Below, one piece after another: positions 54,240-63,916 of a stretch of DNA of 64,000 nt (its first letter is position 1; every line of letters starts with the position of its first letter). This DNA comes from Pseudobdellovibrionaceae bacterium (GTDB lineage: Bacteria > Bdellovibrionota > Bdellovibrionia > Bdellovibrionales > UBA1609). A program made the position numbers and the translations under genes. The stretch covers positions 1,922,001 to 1,986,000 of the forward strand of contig JACKAM010000001.1 of the NCBI GenBank assembly GCA_020635075.1, in the 5' to 3' direction. The notes beneath the pieces were generated by a model. The model was not told the origin of the DNA. It did no database searches and saw nothing but the letters and a program-made list of their open reading frames with translations.

Positions 54240-57200
54240 TAGGCTTCTGCCACTTTCTCCGCTTCATGGAGATTCACAGAGACCATCTTGGACACACCCT
54301 TTTCCTCCATGGTCACGCCATAGAGTTTATCGGCCACCTTCATGGTGTGTTTGTTGTGAGTCACGACAATAATCTGACTCCGCTTTGCCATCTCACCGAC
54401 TAGGTCGTTGAAGCGGAAAACGTTGGCATCATCAAGCGGAGCATCAACCTCATCCAACAAACAGTAGGGTGAGGGCTTAACAAGGAAGATTGAGAAGATC
54501 AATGAAACCGCTGTCAAAGCCTTTTCTCCACCAGACAGCAGGCTCACGTTCTGTAACTTCTTCCCGGGAGGCTTGGCCACAATGTCGATTCCCATCTCGT
54601 TGTGCTCAGGGTCCTCCACCATAATCAAACGCGCCTCTCCCCCACCAAACAGAACTGGGAAGACTTTGATAAAGCGCTCATTCACCATCTCAAAAGTTTC
54701 TTTAAATCGGCGGGAACAAATACGGTTGATCCGGTCGATCACCTTGCGCAGGTTCTCCTTGGCCTCAGTCAGGTCCTGATGCTGCTGGGACAAGAACTGA
54801 TAACGCTCAGAGAGATCATCATATTCTTCAATCGCCGACAGGTTCACCTCACCAATACGCTTGATCTTCTGTTTCAGATCTTCGACTTCCGCCTCAGTCG
54901 CCTGCAAATCCCCAGGAACATCTTTGTACTTGGGGGCCTCATCGGCCAGGTTGAGCATGTAACGTTCATGAATCTGATCCACCATGTACTGCTCTTTCAT
55001 CTTCAACTGTTCCAGTTTCAACTGAGCATCGTTCAGGCGGGCCTTATTCTCATTGATCGAGTGCAGAGCCTTGGAAAGCTTTTCCTCAAGCTCGGTTTCT
55101 TCAGCAGCCAATTCCTCGTACTCATTTTGTGCAGCACCAAGCTGCTCGTCCTTGGTTTTGGCCTGCTGGACAACTCGCTCCAGTTCCAGCTTTTGCTCTT
55201 CGATTTTGAGACTGTTCATCGACAAGGACTCTGAACTCTTCTCGGACTCCTCGGACATCTTGGTCAGATTGGTCGTCACATCCATCAAAGAGTTGGAGAC
55301 CATCTCCAACTGGACCTGTAGACCCTCTAGTTCCTGACGCTTGGCCGCTGAATCCACCTTTAGCTGAGTCACTTCCGACTGAATGGTGTCGATTCCCTCG
55401 CGGGAGGACTTGAGTTCAGCCGTTAGTTCCTCGACCTTCTTCTCCAAGTTCATACGCTTTTCACGGGTCTCCTCGATGGTCGTTACCATCTCCGCTTCCC
55501 GATCCTTTAAGACGTTCAAACTTGATTCCTCGCGAGAAACCAGCTCGTCCTGCCGAGTGAGGGCTTGCTGGGCATTTCGCAACTCGTTTTCAGCTCGCTC
55601 CAGGTCCTTTTTCAACTCTGCAACCAGAATCTCTTTCTCAATCTGCCGGGTCTTGCTGTTTTCCAGCTCCTCAGCCACGGTGGCCGCTTTGGCCTCAAGC
55701 TTTTTCAAAGATCCTTGAGCCAAAGCCAGTTTGCCGGCCCACTCTTCGCGCTTCTGAGACAACTCTTTAATCTCACGACGGCGCTTTAACACTCCTGACT
55801 CAACACTATCGGAGGCTCCCCCGGTCAACACGCCTTCTGCCGTCAGAGTGTCGCCTTCAAGTGTGACAAATGTTTTGTCGCCACAAAGACTGCGCAAGTG
55901 AAGAGCCGTGCGAATGGAATCCACCACCACAACGTCCTTCAAAAAGTAGGCAACCTGTTGGCGGTACTGATCCGGCACCTTCACCACGTCGTTCAAATAG
56001 GACTTAAAACCCTCAGATTCACGCAAGGCCCCGGCTTCCGGGTTTTCCTGAAAGCTAGGGAGTACGTCAGCTGAGACAAAGCTTGAACGGCCGGACTTTT
56101 TCTCTTTCAAATAATCAACCGCAGAAAGGGTGGTTTGCGAGCTGTCACTGACCAACATCTGCAGACGGTTGCCGAGAGCGGCTTCCATCGCCAGTTCGTA
56201 CTCCTGAGGAACTTCAACAATTTCGGCGACTGGCTGAAACTCGACCACCGTCGACTGACTGCCGTCAGCATGCATTTCATTTCGCTCACGCTGCCATAGC
56301 ATGACAGACTTCACGCCCTCTTCAAATCCCTCAAAATTAGCATGGAGGTTTTCCAGTCCGTACAGACGAGAGGACACCTCATTTAAAGAGTCCTTAAAAC
56401 GATCAACTTCTTCCTGCTTCTCACTCACCTGAACTTTTAGGAGTTCAAGGTTTTCCTGGAAGTTCTCCACGTCCTGCATGATTCCAAGCTGCAGCTGCCG
56501 CTCCTCTTCCAAGCGAGCATGGGTGGAGACATGACGCTGCTGAAACTCATCTGTCTTGGTCTTCAGTTCAGCTAGAACCTCACGACTGGTCGTGATTTTG
56601 GCTTCAGCCTCTTCTATCTGGGTCTGAGTGGAGAGAAGTTTGGCCTCAATATGAGACTCACTCTGCGAGACCGTCAACATTTCACGACGGCCACTGGTGA
56701 GTTCTTCGTCTGCTTCAGTTATTCTCTTTTGCACCTGCTGGTAGTGTTCATTGCGTTCACCAAAGCGCTGCTCCAGATCCTGAACAACATCTGTTAGACC
56801 TGTGACCTTTTCCGTGTAGCTTGCCTTGTCTTTTTCCAATGCTTGTTGGCGGGCTTGATACTGCTCCAGAATGTTGCCCGTCATTTCCTTATCGCGTCGG
56901 GCCTGTTCAATTTCAAAGCGCAATTCACGGATCTCGTGTTCCAAGGTCTGGGACTTTTCCTGAATCTCTTTTCTCTCAACCTGGAACTGCTCAACAACCT
57001 GTTCTTTCTCACCTACGACGACTTTCATCTCGGCCAGATCAGCTTCCATCTGGCTGATCTCGGTGGTCACACTGGTGTCACTGTCCTGGGCATCGATAAA
57101 ACCTCTCTGCGCCTGATCCAAATCCTCACGCAAGGTCAGATAGGATCGGGACATAAGCCAAAGCTCTTTGTCACGAATTTCGTTTTTCAAGGTGCGGTAG

Positions 57201-57850
57201 CGTTCGGCCCGTTGCGCCTGTCGCTGAAGACTATCCAACTGGCGCTTTTGCTCCCCAATGATGTCTTGGAGACGAACTAGGTTCTGATCGGTTTGTACCA
57301 ACTTACGTTGTGATTCCCTTTTGCGAACCTTAAATTTGGTGATGCCGGCCGCCTCTTCAATTAAGGTCCGACGGTCTTCGGGCTTGGCGGTGATGATCTT
57401 ACCGATCGCTCCCTGCTCGATGATACTAAATCCCTTGGAGCCGGCTCCCGTATCCATAAAGATTTCCTGGATGTCACGAAGGCGGGCTGCTTCCTTATTG
57501 ATCAGGTATTCACTTTCGCCACTTCGGTGGAGCCTGCGAGTGACCATCACTTCACTAAATTTGGCGTATTTGGCAGGAAAGGGGCCGCCATCATTTTCCA
57601 GAGTCAGAGAGACCTCGGCAAGGCCAGTTGGCGCATAGCCTTCAGCACCGGCAAAAATCACGTCTTCCATAGAGGATCCGCGCAGGTGTTTGGCCGACAT
57701 TTCACCCATGACCCATACCAGAGCATCGACGATATTGGATTTTCCACAACCATTGGGGCCAACGACGCCGGTGATCCCTGCGTCAAAGTGAATAACAGTA
57801 CGATCTTTAAAAGATTTGAACCCTACCAGTTCCAGCTTTTTGATTCTCAA
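54239..57850 (-). CDS. smc: chromosome segregation protein SMC
   Basis: 1203 residues. Walker A GPNGCGKSNIVDAL at the N-terminus, two long coiled coils around a hinge (~residues 500-660, ending TGGASDSVESGV), and the C-terminal ABC signature LLSGGEKALTAVSL with Walker B YCLLDEVDAPLDDAN. It folds and segregates the chromosome with ScpAB (not in this window). The start is TTG at 57850, overlapping the ppdK stop (TTGA) with GGAAGG upstream, so expression is tied to ppdK. Confidence 0.97.
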   Translation of the reverse strand: MRIKKLELVGFKSFKDRTVIHFDAGITGVVGPNGCGKSNIVDALVWVMGEMSAKHLRGSSMEDVIFAGAEGYAPTGLAEVSLTLENDGGPFPAKYAKFSEVMVTRRLHRSGESEYLINKEAARLRDIQEIFMDTGAGSKGFSIIEQGAIGKIITAKPEDRRTLIEEAAGITKFKVRKRESQRKLVQTDQNLVRLQDIIGEQKRQLDSLQRQAQRAERYRTLKNEIRDKELWLMSRSYLTLREDLDQAQRGFIDAQDSDTSVTTEISQMEADLAEMKVVVGEKEQVVEQFQVERKEIQEKSQTLEHEIRELRFEIEQARRDKEMTGNILEQYQARQQALEKDKASYTEKVTGLTDVVQDLEQRFGERNEHYQQVQKRITEADEELTSGRREMLTVSQSESHIEAKLLSTQTQIEEAEAKITTSREVLAELKTKTDEFQQRHVSTHARLEEERQLQLGIMQDVENFQENLELLKVQVSEKQEEVDRFKDSLNEVSSRLYGLENLHANFEGFEEGVKSVMLWQRERNEMHADGSQSTVVEFQPVAEIVEVPQEYELAMEAALGNRLQMLVSDSSQTTLSAVDYLKEKKSGRSSFVSADVLPSFQENPEAGALRESEGFKSYLNDVVKVPDQYRQQVAYFLKDVVVVDSIRTALHLRSLCGDKTFVTLEGDTLTAEGVLTGGASDSVESGVLKRRREIKELSQKREEWAGKLALAQGSLKKLEAKAATVAEELENSKTRQIEKEILVAELKKDLERAENELRNAQQALTRQDELVSREESSLNVLKDREAEMVTTIEETREKRMNLEKKVEELTAELKSSREGIDTIQSEVTQLKVDSAAKRQELEGLQVQLEMVSNSLMDVTTNLTKMSEESEKSSESLSMNSLKIEEQKLELERVVQQAKTKDEQLGAAQNEYEELAAEETELEEKLSKALHSINENKARLNDAQLKLEQLKMKEQYMVDQIHERYMLNLADEAPKYKDVPGDLQATEAEVEDLKQKIKRIGEVNLSAIEEYDDLSERYQFLSQQHQDLTEAKENLRKVIDRINRICSRRFKETFEMVNERFIKVFPVLFGGGEARLIMVEDPEHNEMGIDIVAKPPGKKLQNVSLLSGGEKALTAVSLIFSIFLVKPSPYCLLDEVDAPLDDANVFRFNDLVGEMAKRSQIIVVTHNKHTMKVADKLYGVTMEEKGVSKMVSVNLHEAEKVAEA

Positions 57851-60567
57851 TGTTCAACCTTCCGTTGTTTCAAGGCCGCCTGCGCTGCCGCCAATCGAGC
57901 AATAGGAACGCGATAAGGGGAACAACTCACGTAATGCAATCCAACATTGTGAAAGAACTCAATGCTGGCCGGGTCTCCTCCATGTTCACCGCAAATTCCC
58001 AACTTAATATCTGGTCTGGTTTGGCGCCCCAATTCAACACCTTTTTGCACCAATTTTCCCACTCCCCCCACATCCAAACTGGCAAAGGGATCGGCTGGCA
58101 AAAGCCCTTCAGAAACGTAAGTAGCCAAAAACTTTCCCGAATCATCCCGGGAGAGGCCCAAAGTTGTTTGCGTCAGGTCATTGGTGCCAAAGCTGAAAAA
58201 ATCAGCAGAATGGGCAATTTCGTCGGCCGTTACTGCCGCCCGCGGCAATTCGATCATGGTGCCGATCATGTAAGGAAATTCTTGACTCGTAGACCTTTGT
58301 ACTTCCGCCACCACATCTTCCACATCTTTGCGCAAAACCGCCAATTCCCCTTGCGTCGCCACCAGGGGAATCATGATTTCGGGGAGCACCTTTTTGCCCG
58401 CCTTGATGGCATCAACAACCGCCAAAGCAATGGCCCTGGCCTGCATTTGATAGATTTCAGGATAGCTAATGGCCAAACGACAGCCACGATGACCCAACAT
58501 GGGGTTCATTTCACTCAGGCTTCTGACTTTGGTGCGGAGCCGTTCAGGCTCCCAACCCAGGCGTTTGGCAAGGTCCACCATTTCCTCATCCGAGTGAGGC
58601 AGAAACTCGTGGAGGGGAGGATCCAAAAGACGGATGGTCACTGGGAGTCCGTCCATTTCCTCGAACAAACCTCGGAAGTCCTCCTGTTGCATGGGCAGAA
58701 GATTGTCCAGGGCCGCCTGCCGCTCAGGACGGGAGTCGGCCATAATCATTTCTCTCACCACATCAATTCGATCTGCGCCAAAGAACATATGCTCGGTTCG
58801 GCACAGGCCAATTCCCTCCGCGCCAAAGCGACGAGCGGTAGCAGCATCGGGAGGGGTGTCGGCATTGGTCCGCACACCAAGGCGACGGTTTTCATCGGCC
58901 AGTTTCATGATGCGTTCAAAGTTCTCATCCAAAGTAGGAGGAAGCATTTTGACTTCGCCCAAAAACAACTCACCTGTTGAGCCATCAAGGGTGATCACGT
59001 CACCTTCGCTGAGGACATAACCTTGGACCCGCATCTCTTTTTTGCGGTAATCCACATCTACTTCGCCAGCACCGGCCACACAGCACTTACCCATTCCTCG
59101 GGCGACCACCGCCGCATGGGAGGTCATTCCACCTCGCGAAGTTAAAATCCCCTGGGCCGAAACCATGCCTTCGATATCTTCCGGTGAAGTTTCCACGCGC
59201 ACCAAAATGACCTTCTGTCCATCGGCATGGGCCTTGACCGCATCTTCAGATGAAAAAACAATCTTGCCAACGGCCCCGCCAGGGCTGGCCGGAAGCCCCT
59301 TGGTTAATAGGGTCTTTTCAGCCTTTGGGTCCAACGTGGGATGGAGAAGTTGATCAAGACTCATCGGATCGAGGCGCAACATGGCCTCTGTACCATCAAT
59401 AAGTTTTTCATCCATCATTTCACAGGCGATCCGCAAAGCAGCTCGCCCAGTACGCTTTCCAGTGCGGGTCTGCAGCATCCACAGATGCCCCCGCTCAATC
59501 GTAAATTCAATGTCCTGCATATCACGATAGTGTTGTTCCAGTTTCTCAAAGACTTCGGTCAGCTCTTTATAAGGCCCTGGCATGGCCTCTTCGAGGGAAA
59601 CCAACCCTGTTCCTACCGCTTCGGCTTTTGAAATCGGCTGAGGAGTGCGAATGCCCGCGACCACGTCCTCACCTTGAGCATTGATTAGGAATTCTCCGTA
59701 GTAAGCCCGTTCGCCCGTCGAAGGGTTGCGGGTAAAGGCCACACCCGTGGCCGAATCATCTCCCATGTTGCCAAATACCATGGACTGAACATTGACCGCA
59801 GTACCCCACGAACCCGGAATGCCGTGAATTTCACGATAGGTCTTGGCCCGTGGCGTGTTCCAGGAACGAAACACCGCTGATATAGCTCCCCACAGTTGTT
59901 CAAGAGGGTCCATGGGAAAAGGCTGACTTGTGGTCTCAATGATTTGCTTTTTAAATTTTGCCACCAGGGTTTTCAAATCATCGACCGTCATGTCAGTGTC
60001 ATTTTTGTACCCCTTGGAGTCTTTAAGGTCCTCCATGGTCACTTCCAGATAGGAAGAGTTCATGCCCATAACCACATCTGAATACATCTGCAGAAAACGA
60101 CGATAGGAATCCCACGCGAAGCGGGCATTACCAGCCTGATTGGCTAAGCCTTCAACGGCCTCATCGTTCAGGCCCAGGTTCAAGATGGTGTCCATCATGC
60201 CTGGCATGCTGGCGCGGGCTCCTGAGCGTACACTCACCAATAAGGGATTGGCATTATCGCCAAACCTTTTCCCCAGTTCTTTTTCAACTCGGGTCATCGC
60301 CTCTTGCACAGAGGCTTTCACCTGTTCAGGCAGTTTTTGTCCGGATTCATAAAAGGCCTGGCAGATTTCAGTCGAAATAGTGAACCCTGGGGGTACCGGC
60401 AAGCCAAGGGAGGTCATCTCTGCAAGGTTGGCGCCCTTGCCTCCCAGGGCGTTCTTCATTCCGGCGTTGCCCTCGGACTGGTTGGACGCGAAGAAGTAAA
60501 CAAACTTCTTAGGTAATACGAACTGGGTATTTGATTTGGACAAACCCTTATCCTCCCGCACTTCCAT
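57847..60567 (-). CDS. ppdK: pyruvate, phosphate dikinase
   Basis: 906 residues. Interconverts pyruvate + ATP + Pi and PEP + AMP + PPi. It has the nucleotide-binding domain (GGKGANLAEM, SVRSGARASMPGMMDT), the phospho-His domain (GGMTSHAAVVARGMGK, His next to the regulatory Thr) and the PEP/pyruvate barrel ending with the catalytic Cys (GICGEHGGDP). AAAGGAGG precedes the ATG. It is the first gene of the ppdK-smc-ftsY overlap series. Confidence 0.97.
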   Translation of the reverse strand: MEVREDKGLSKSNTQFVLPKKFVYFFASNQSEGNAGMKNALGGKGANLAEMTSLGLPVPPGFTISTEICQAFYESGQKLPEQVKASVQEAMTRVEKELGKRFGDNANPLLVSVRSGARASMPGMMDTILNLGLNDEAVEGLANQAGNARFAWDSYRRFLQMYSDVVMGMNSSYLEVTMEDLKDSKGYKNDTDMTVDDLKTLVAKFKKQIIETTSQPFPMDPLEQLWGAISAVFRSWNTPRAKTYREIHGIPGSWGTAVNVQSMVFGNMGDDSATGVAFTRNPSTGERAYYGEFLINAQGEDVVAGIRTPQPISKAEAVGTGLVSLEEAMPGPYKELTEVFEKLEQHYRDMQDIEFTIERGHLWMLQTRTGKRTGRAALRIACEMMDEKLIDGTEAMLRLDPMSLDQLLHPTLDPKAEKTLLTKGLPASPGGAVGKIVFSSEDAVKAHADGQKVILVRVETSPEDIEGMVSAQGILTSRGGMTSHAAVVARGMGKCCVAGAGEVDVDYRKKEMRVQGYVLSEGDVITLDGSTGELFLGEVKMLPPTLDENFERIMKLADENRRLGVRTNADTPPDAATARRFGAEGIGLCRTEHMFFGADRIDVVREMIMADSRPERQAALDNLLPMQQEDFRGLFEEMDGLPVTIRLLDPPLHEFLPHSDEEMVDLAKRLGWEPERLRTKVRSLSEMNPMLGHRGCRLAISYPEIYQMQARAIALAVVDAIKAGKKVLPEIMIPLVATQGELAVLRKDVEDVVAEVQRSTSQEFPYMIGTMIELPRAAVTADEIAHSADFFSFGTNDLTQTTLGLSRDDSGKFLATYVSEGLLPADPFASLDVGGVGKLVQKGVELGRQTRPDIKLGICGEHGGDPASIEFFHNVGLHYVSCSPYRVPIARLAAAQAALKQRKVEH

Positions 60568-60588
60568 GACGGCCTCCTTTTATGGAGC

Positions 60589-61926
60589 TCAAAAATTCAT
60601 TAGTTTTTCTGCAATATAAGCCTTTAATCCTGAAATCTTGACCCGATCCTGAGTCATGCTGTCACGATGACGAACCGTGACTGATTCGTCTTCCGCACTT
60701 TCAAAGTCAACCGTCACGCACAGAGGTGTGCCGATTTCGTCCTGCCGACGGTAGCGCTTACCGATACTGGCGGTCTCATCGTACTCCACATCCCATTCCT
60801 GAGCCAACTGATCGCGCAGACCACTGGCCATCTTGGTCAGAGGCTCTTTGCGCGAAAGAGGGAGAACTGCCACTTTGACCGGTGCGAATGCGGGCTTAAA
60901 ACCCATCACCACTCGCACGTCTTCTTTGCCATTCTCATCAGTGGTGACCTCTTCTCGGTAGGCGTCACAGAGGATCGCCAAACACAGGCGATCACAACCA
61001 ACGGCTGTTTCAATAACGTAAGGGATGTACTTTTCCTTGGCCGCTTCGTCGAAGTACTCAAGTTTTTTGCTGCTGAATTTCTGGTGCTGACTCAAATCAA
61101 AGTCACTGCGGTTGTGCACACCTTCTAGCTCCTGCCAGCCAAAAGGAAATTCATACTGCACATCAAAGGCCGCTTTTGCGTAGTGGGCCAATTCGTCAGG
61201 ACCGTGCTCAGAGTAGCGCAGCTTGTTCTCGCGAATTCCCATATGGAGGTAAAAATCCCAACGGATTTTCTTCCAGGTTTCAAACCACTCCTCGTCAGTA
61301 CCAGGCTTAACGAAGAACTGCATTTCCATTTGTTCAAATTCCCGGGTGCGGAATGTGAAGTTGCCCGGGGTGATTTCATTGCGGAAGGACTTCCCGATCT
61401 GGGCAATGCCAAAGGGAATCTTTTTGCGCATGGAATTGGCCACATTTTCAAAATTCACAAAGATGCCCTGGGCGGTTTCGGGACGTAGATAAACCACGTT
61501 GCTGTCCTCCTCCACCGGGCCCATATGGGTTTTAAACATGAGATTGAACTGGCGAGACTCGGTCACCTCAGTGGAGCCACAACGAGGGCATACCACCTTG
61601 CCATCGACCATCGCCGTGTCCTCGCGAAAGCGGTTCTTACACTTTTTGCAATCACACAGAGGATCGGAAAACCCATCTACGTGTCCGCTGGCCTTCCACA
61701 CCGTAGGGTGCATAAGAATAGCAGCATCCAGACCGACAATGTCTTCCCGTCTGGTCATGGCCCGATACCAGGCAAGCTTGACGTTCAATTTGAGATTGGC
61801 CCCTAGGGGACCATAATCCCAACAGGAGTTAAGACCACCGTAAATTTCACTGGATTGGAAAATGAAACCACGGCGTTTACACAAGGAAACAAGTGTCGCC
61901 AGATCTTGCAAATATTTGGTCTGCAT
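60589..61926 (-). CDS. glycyl-tRNA synthetase (single-chain alpha2 type)
   Basis: About 445 residues. Class II synthetase of the single-chain homodimer kind found in archaea, eukaryotes and many bacteria, not the alpha/beta type of E. coli. It has RRGFIFQSSEIYGG, a zinc-like Cys cluster (CDCKKC, CPRCG), the class II motif 2 segment FRNEITPGNFTFRTREFEQ and the C-terminal anticodon-binding domain (APVKVAVLPL). The ATG at 61926 has GAGG upstream; I reject the start at 62001. It lies 21 bp upstream of ppdK, likely in the same operon. Confidence 0.95.
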   Translation of the reverse strand: MQTKYLQDLATLVSLCKRRGFIFQSSEIYGGLNSCWDYGPLGANLKLNVKLAWYRAMTRREDIVGLDAAILMHPTVWKASGHVDGFSDPLCDCKKCKNRFREDTAMVDGKVVCPRCGSTEVTESRQFNLMFKTHMGPVEEDSNVVYLRPETAQGIFVNFENVANSMRKKIPFGIAQIGKSFRNEITPGNFTFRTREFEQMEMQFFVKPGTDEEWFETWKKIRWDFYLHMGIRENKLRYSEHGPDELAHYAKAAFDVQYEFPFGWQELEGVHNRSDFDLSQHQKFSSKKLEYFDEAAKEKYIPYVIETAVGCDRLCLAILCDAYREEVTTDENGKEDVRVVMGFKPAFAPVKVAVLPLSRKEPLTKMASGLRDQLAQEWDVEYDETASIGKRYRRQDEIGTPLCVTVDFESAEDESVTVRHRDSMTQDRVKISGLKAYIAEKLMNF

Positions 61927-62099
61927 GGGTCGCGCCTCAAGACGAAAAGGTTGGCTGGTTGAACAATAATTGGAGGTAACACTGCCCCCTCGTCGAGTCA
62001 ACTGAGCTGCGTGGTGTCGAATAAGCCAAAGGCTCTAAATCCCTCAAAAAAATCACTTGGAGAAGTGCGGCAAATTAGGCCTAAAGCGACATCAACCTG

Positions 62100-62549
62100 C
62101 TAGGATTTGAGATGGGCCACGATGGCCCTATAGGCAGTCTCGATAAAAACCCGCGATTCCGGATCAACCTGAGCGAGACTCTCCTCGAAAGCTGCCTTGA
62201 CCTTCTCAATGGAGCTTCCTGCAGGTAAGCCTAAGACCTCATAGGCATCCCAGGAGTGACCATTGTAGTTAAAAATGACATTAAGGGATTTACCCACCTG
62301 GGTCCTTCTCTGTGCAGGTTCGTCTTCGAGAACTTCACTCTCGACTGGTGATTTTGAGCCAATGCTGATGGTGCTACCCGCTCCAGAAGCCTGCGCGGCG
62401 CCATCCACTTGGCCCGACTTCAGGCTCAAGCGCATACCGGAGCGAGGTCTTCGCCGCAGGAGGTAGAACAGCACCAGGGTCAGCACCACCCCGTTCAAAA
62501 TCAGGAAATCTTTGACGTTGGGATCCACTACCCTATTATTGGACCCCAC
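62100..62549 (-). CDS. membrane protein with degenerate J-domain
   Basis: 149 residues from a GTG at 62549. One TM helix near residues 17-32 (LNGVVLTLVLFYLL), followed by an Arg-rich stretch, a linker, and a C-terminal J-domain-like segment (SWDAYEVLGLPAGSSIEKVKAAFE in two runs). The HPD tripeptide needed to stimulate DnaK is absent, so it is likely a J-like protein of the membrane with altered function. Confidence 0.65.
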   Translation of the reverse strand: MGSNNRVVDPNVKDFLILNGVVLTLVLFYLLRRRPRSGMRLSLKSGQVDGAAQASGAGSTISIGSKSPVESEVLEDEPAQRRTQVGKSLNVIFNYNGHSWDAYEVLGLPAGSSIEKVKAAFEESLAQVDPESRVFIETAYRAIVAHLKS

Positions 62550-62629
62550 TTGTTAATTTTCAAGTCCCGGTCGGCGCCAGGTTGTGATAGGAGAGCTGGG
62601 ACCACAATTCTAACTAAGGACGACTTGAT

Positions 62630-63424
62630 ATGGCTCAAAACCCCTTTGAACAGCAGGCACCCATCCCTGGAATTCGCCACATCATTGCCGTGGGCTCAGG
62701 AAAGGGCGGGGTGGGAAAGAGCACTGTCGCCGTCAACCTTGCCTTGGCTCTTGGTCGCGACCACAAGGTCGGTCTATTGGATGCGGACCTCTATGGCCCA
62801 AGCATTCCCCGTATGTTGGGTGCCCTCAATCAAAAACCTGAGATGACGGAAGCAGGCAAAATTGCCCCCTTGGTTCGTCACGGACTCAAACTCATGAGCA
62901 TAGGTTTTTTGGTGGATGAAAACCAGGCTCTCATTTGGCGCGGCCCTATGCTCTTCAAAGCCATGGATCAGTTTTTCCGCGACGTAAACTGGGGTGACCT
63001 CGACTACCTAGTAATTGACCTTCCCCCAGGAACTGGAGACGTGGTCTTAACTATGGCACAAAAGGTTCCCGTGAATGGAGCCATCACGGTGTGCACTCCA
63101 CAAAACCTGGCCTTTGCTGATGCGAAAAAGGCGCTTGATCTTTATGACAAGGTCAATGTTCCTCAACTTGGTGTTGTGGAAAATATGGCCTACATGCTCG
63201 ATCCAGAAAGCGGTCGCAAGATTCAAATGTTTCCCAAGGGCGAAATGGATTCATATCTAGACGCCAAGGGAATTCCAAAACTAGGTGAGGTCCCCTTTCA
63301 TAGCGATGTAGCGCGAAGTTCGGAGGCCGGAATCCCAATTGTAGTCAGTCACCCCGACTCTCCGGAGGCCCAATCTTTCATTGCTATGGCCGCGAAAATT
63401 CAGGAAGAATTGCCTCCCGCCTAA
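62630..63424 (+). CDS. Mrp/ApbC/NBP35-type ATPase without the Cys pair
   Basis: 264 residues of the ParA/MinD-like P-loop family that carries Fe-S clusters. It has the deviant Walker A GSGKGGVGKS, LLDADLYGPSIPR and the VIDLPPGTGD motif. The usual N-terminal MIP18 (DUF59) domain is lacking, and where Mrp proteins carry a CxxC that binds the bridging cluster, this one reads VENMAYMLDPESGRK with no Cys. It may therefore not bind a cluster in the normal way. It starts at an ATG with AAGGACGA upstream and is followed by the c-di-GMP RNA locus. Confidence 0.9.
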   Translation: MAQNPFEQQAPIPGIRHIIAVGSGKGGVGKSTVAVNLALALGRDHKVGLLDADLYGPSIPRMLGALNQKPEMTEAGKIAPLVRHGLKLMSIGFLVDENQALIWRGPMLFKAMDQFFRDVNWGDLDYLVIDLPPGTGDVVLTMAQKVPVNGAITVCTPQNLAFADAKKALDLYDKVNVPQLGVVENMAYMLDPESGRKIQMFPKGEMDSYLDAKGIPKLGEVPFHSDVARSSEAGIPIVVSHPDSPEAQSFIAMAAKIQEELPPA

Positions 63425-63549
63425 TTGTGAGCCATTCACTTTGATACAAATAATTGAAAATACTAGAGTTTTTCGAATAACTCTTGGACAACCTCGACCG
63501 CTCGCGTTAATCTGAACACCAGACGATTCTAAGAGCATTGTACGTTTTT

Positions 63550-63914
63550 TAGGAGGGGTCGTTCATGCCGGGTACTCCAAGGGAATTCAACCTTGACCCG
63601 CCACCGAAGTAGGTAGGCGGAATTGAGTTTAAGCCTTTCACGCCAGAAAGTAACACGCGTTGACGGCCAGGATGCCGTCTTAGTTTCCATCTAATCCAAT
63701 GTCATCTTACCAGGAGGTCTTTTTAAGGAATTATTCTCGAGGTGATTTCTTCCTTTGCTCAGGGCAAACCCTTGGAAACAGGGGGGCGCAAAACCACAGG
63801 GGCTAAAGCATTTCCATGCTACGCCAGCCGCGTTGCCAGAGGTCAGGATACCCTTTACGGTTGAACATTGGAAGAATGAGTTCTCTAGCCCGCCATCGCC
63901 CGTGGCGGGTTTTT
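63550..63914 (+). ncRNA. large noncoding RNA with c-di-GMP-I aptamer (merRNA-like)
   Basis: A structured region without an open reading frame. The 5' part (63560-63720) holds stems such as CCCGCC/GGCGG and CGGC/GCCG, the 3' part holds a GEMM-I aptamer, and a strong terminator follows directly, with no gene downstream on this strand. This is the form of the highly expressed merRNA described in Bdellovibrio bacteriovorus. The 5' end is my estimate; a TTGAAA-17 bp-ATAACT pair near 63450 is one possible promoter. Confidence 0.7.
63757..63838 (+). promoter_or_regulatory. c-di-GMP-I riboswitch aptamer (GEMM-I)
   Basis: CAGGGCAAACC, a P2 stem closed by a GAAA tetraloop, GCGCAAAACC, a second stem AGCAT/ATGCT with GGGGCTAAA, and the closing GTTGCC that pairs with GGCAA, all in canonical order. 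The core around the first CAGGGCAAACC is as in the Vibrio Vc2 aptamer, so c-di-GMP rather than cGAMP is the expected ligand. Confidence 0.85.
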
Positions 63915-63916
63915 TT
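63889..63916 (+). terminator. intrinsic terminator of the c-di-GMP RNA
   Basis: CCCGCCA and TGGCGGG form a perfect 7-bp stem followed by a seven-T run. Confidence 0.9.

Noticed and set aside
56821..57638. Several antisense frames over smc
   Set aside because: They are shadows of the highly charged coiled-coil codons of smc on the other strand.
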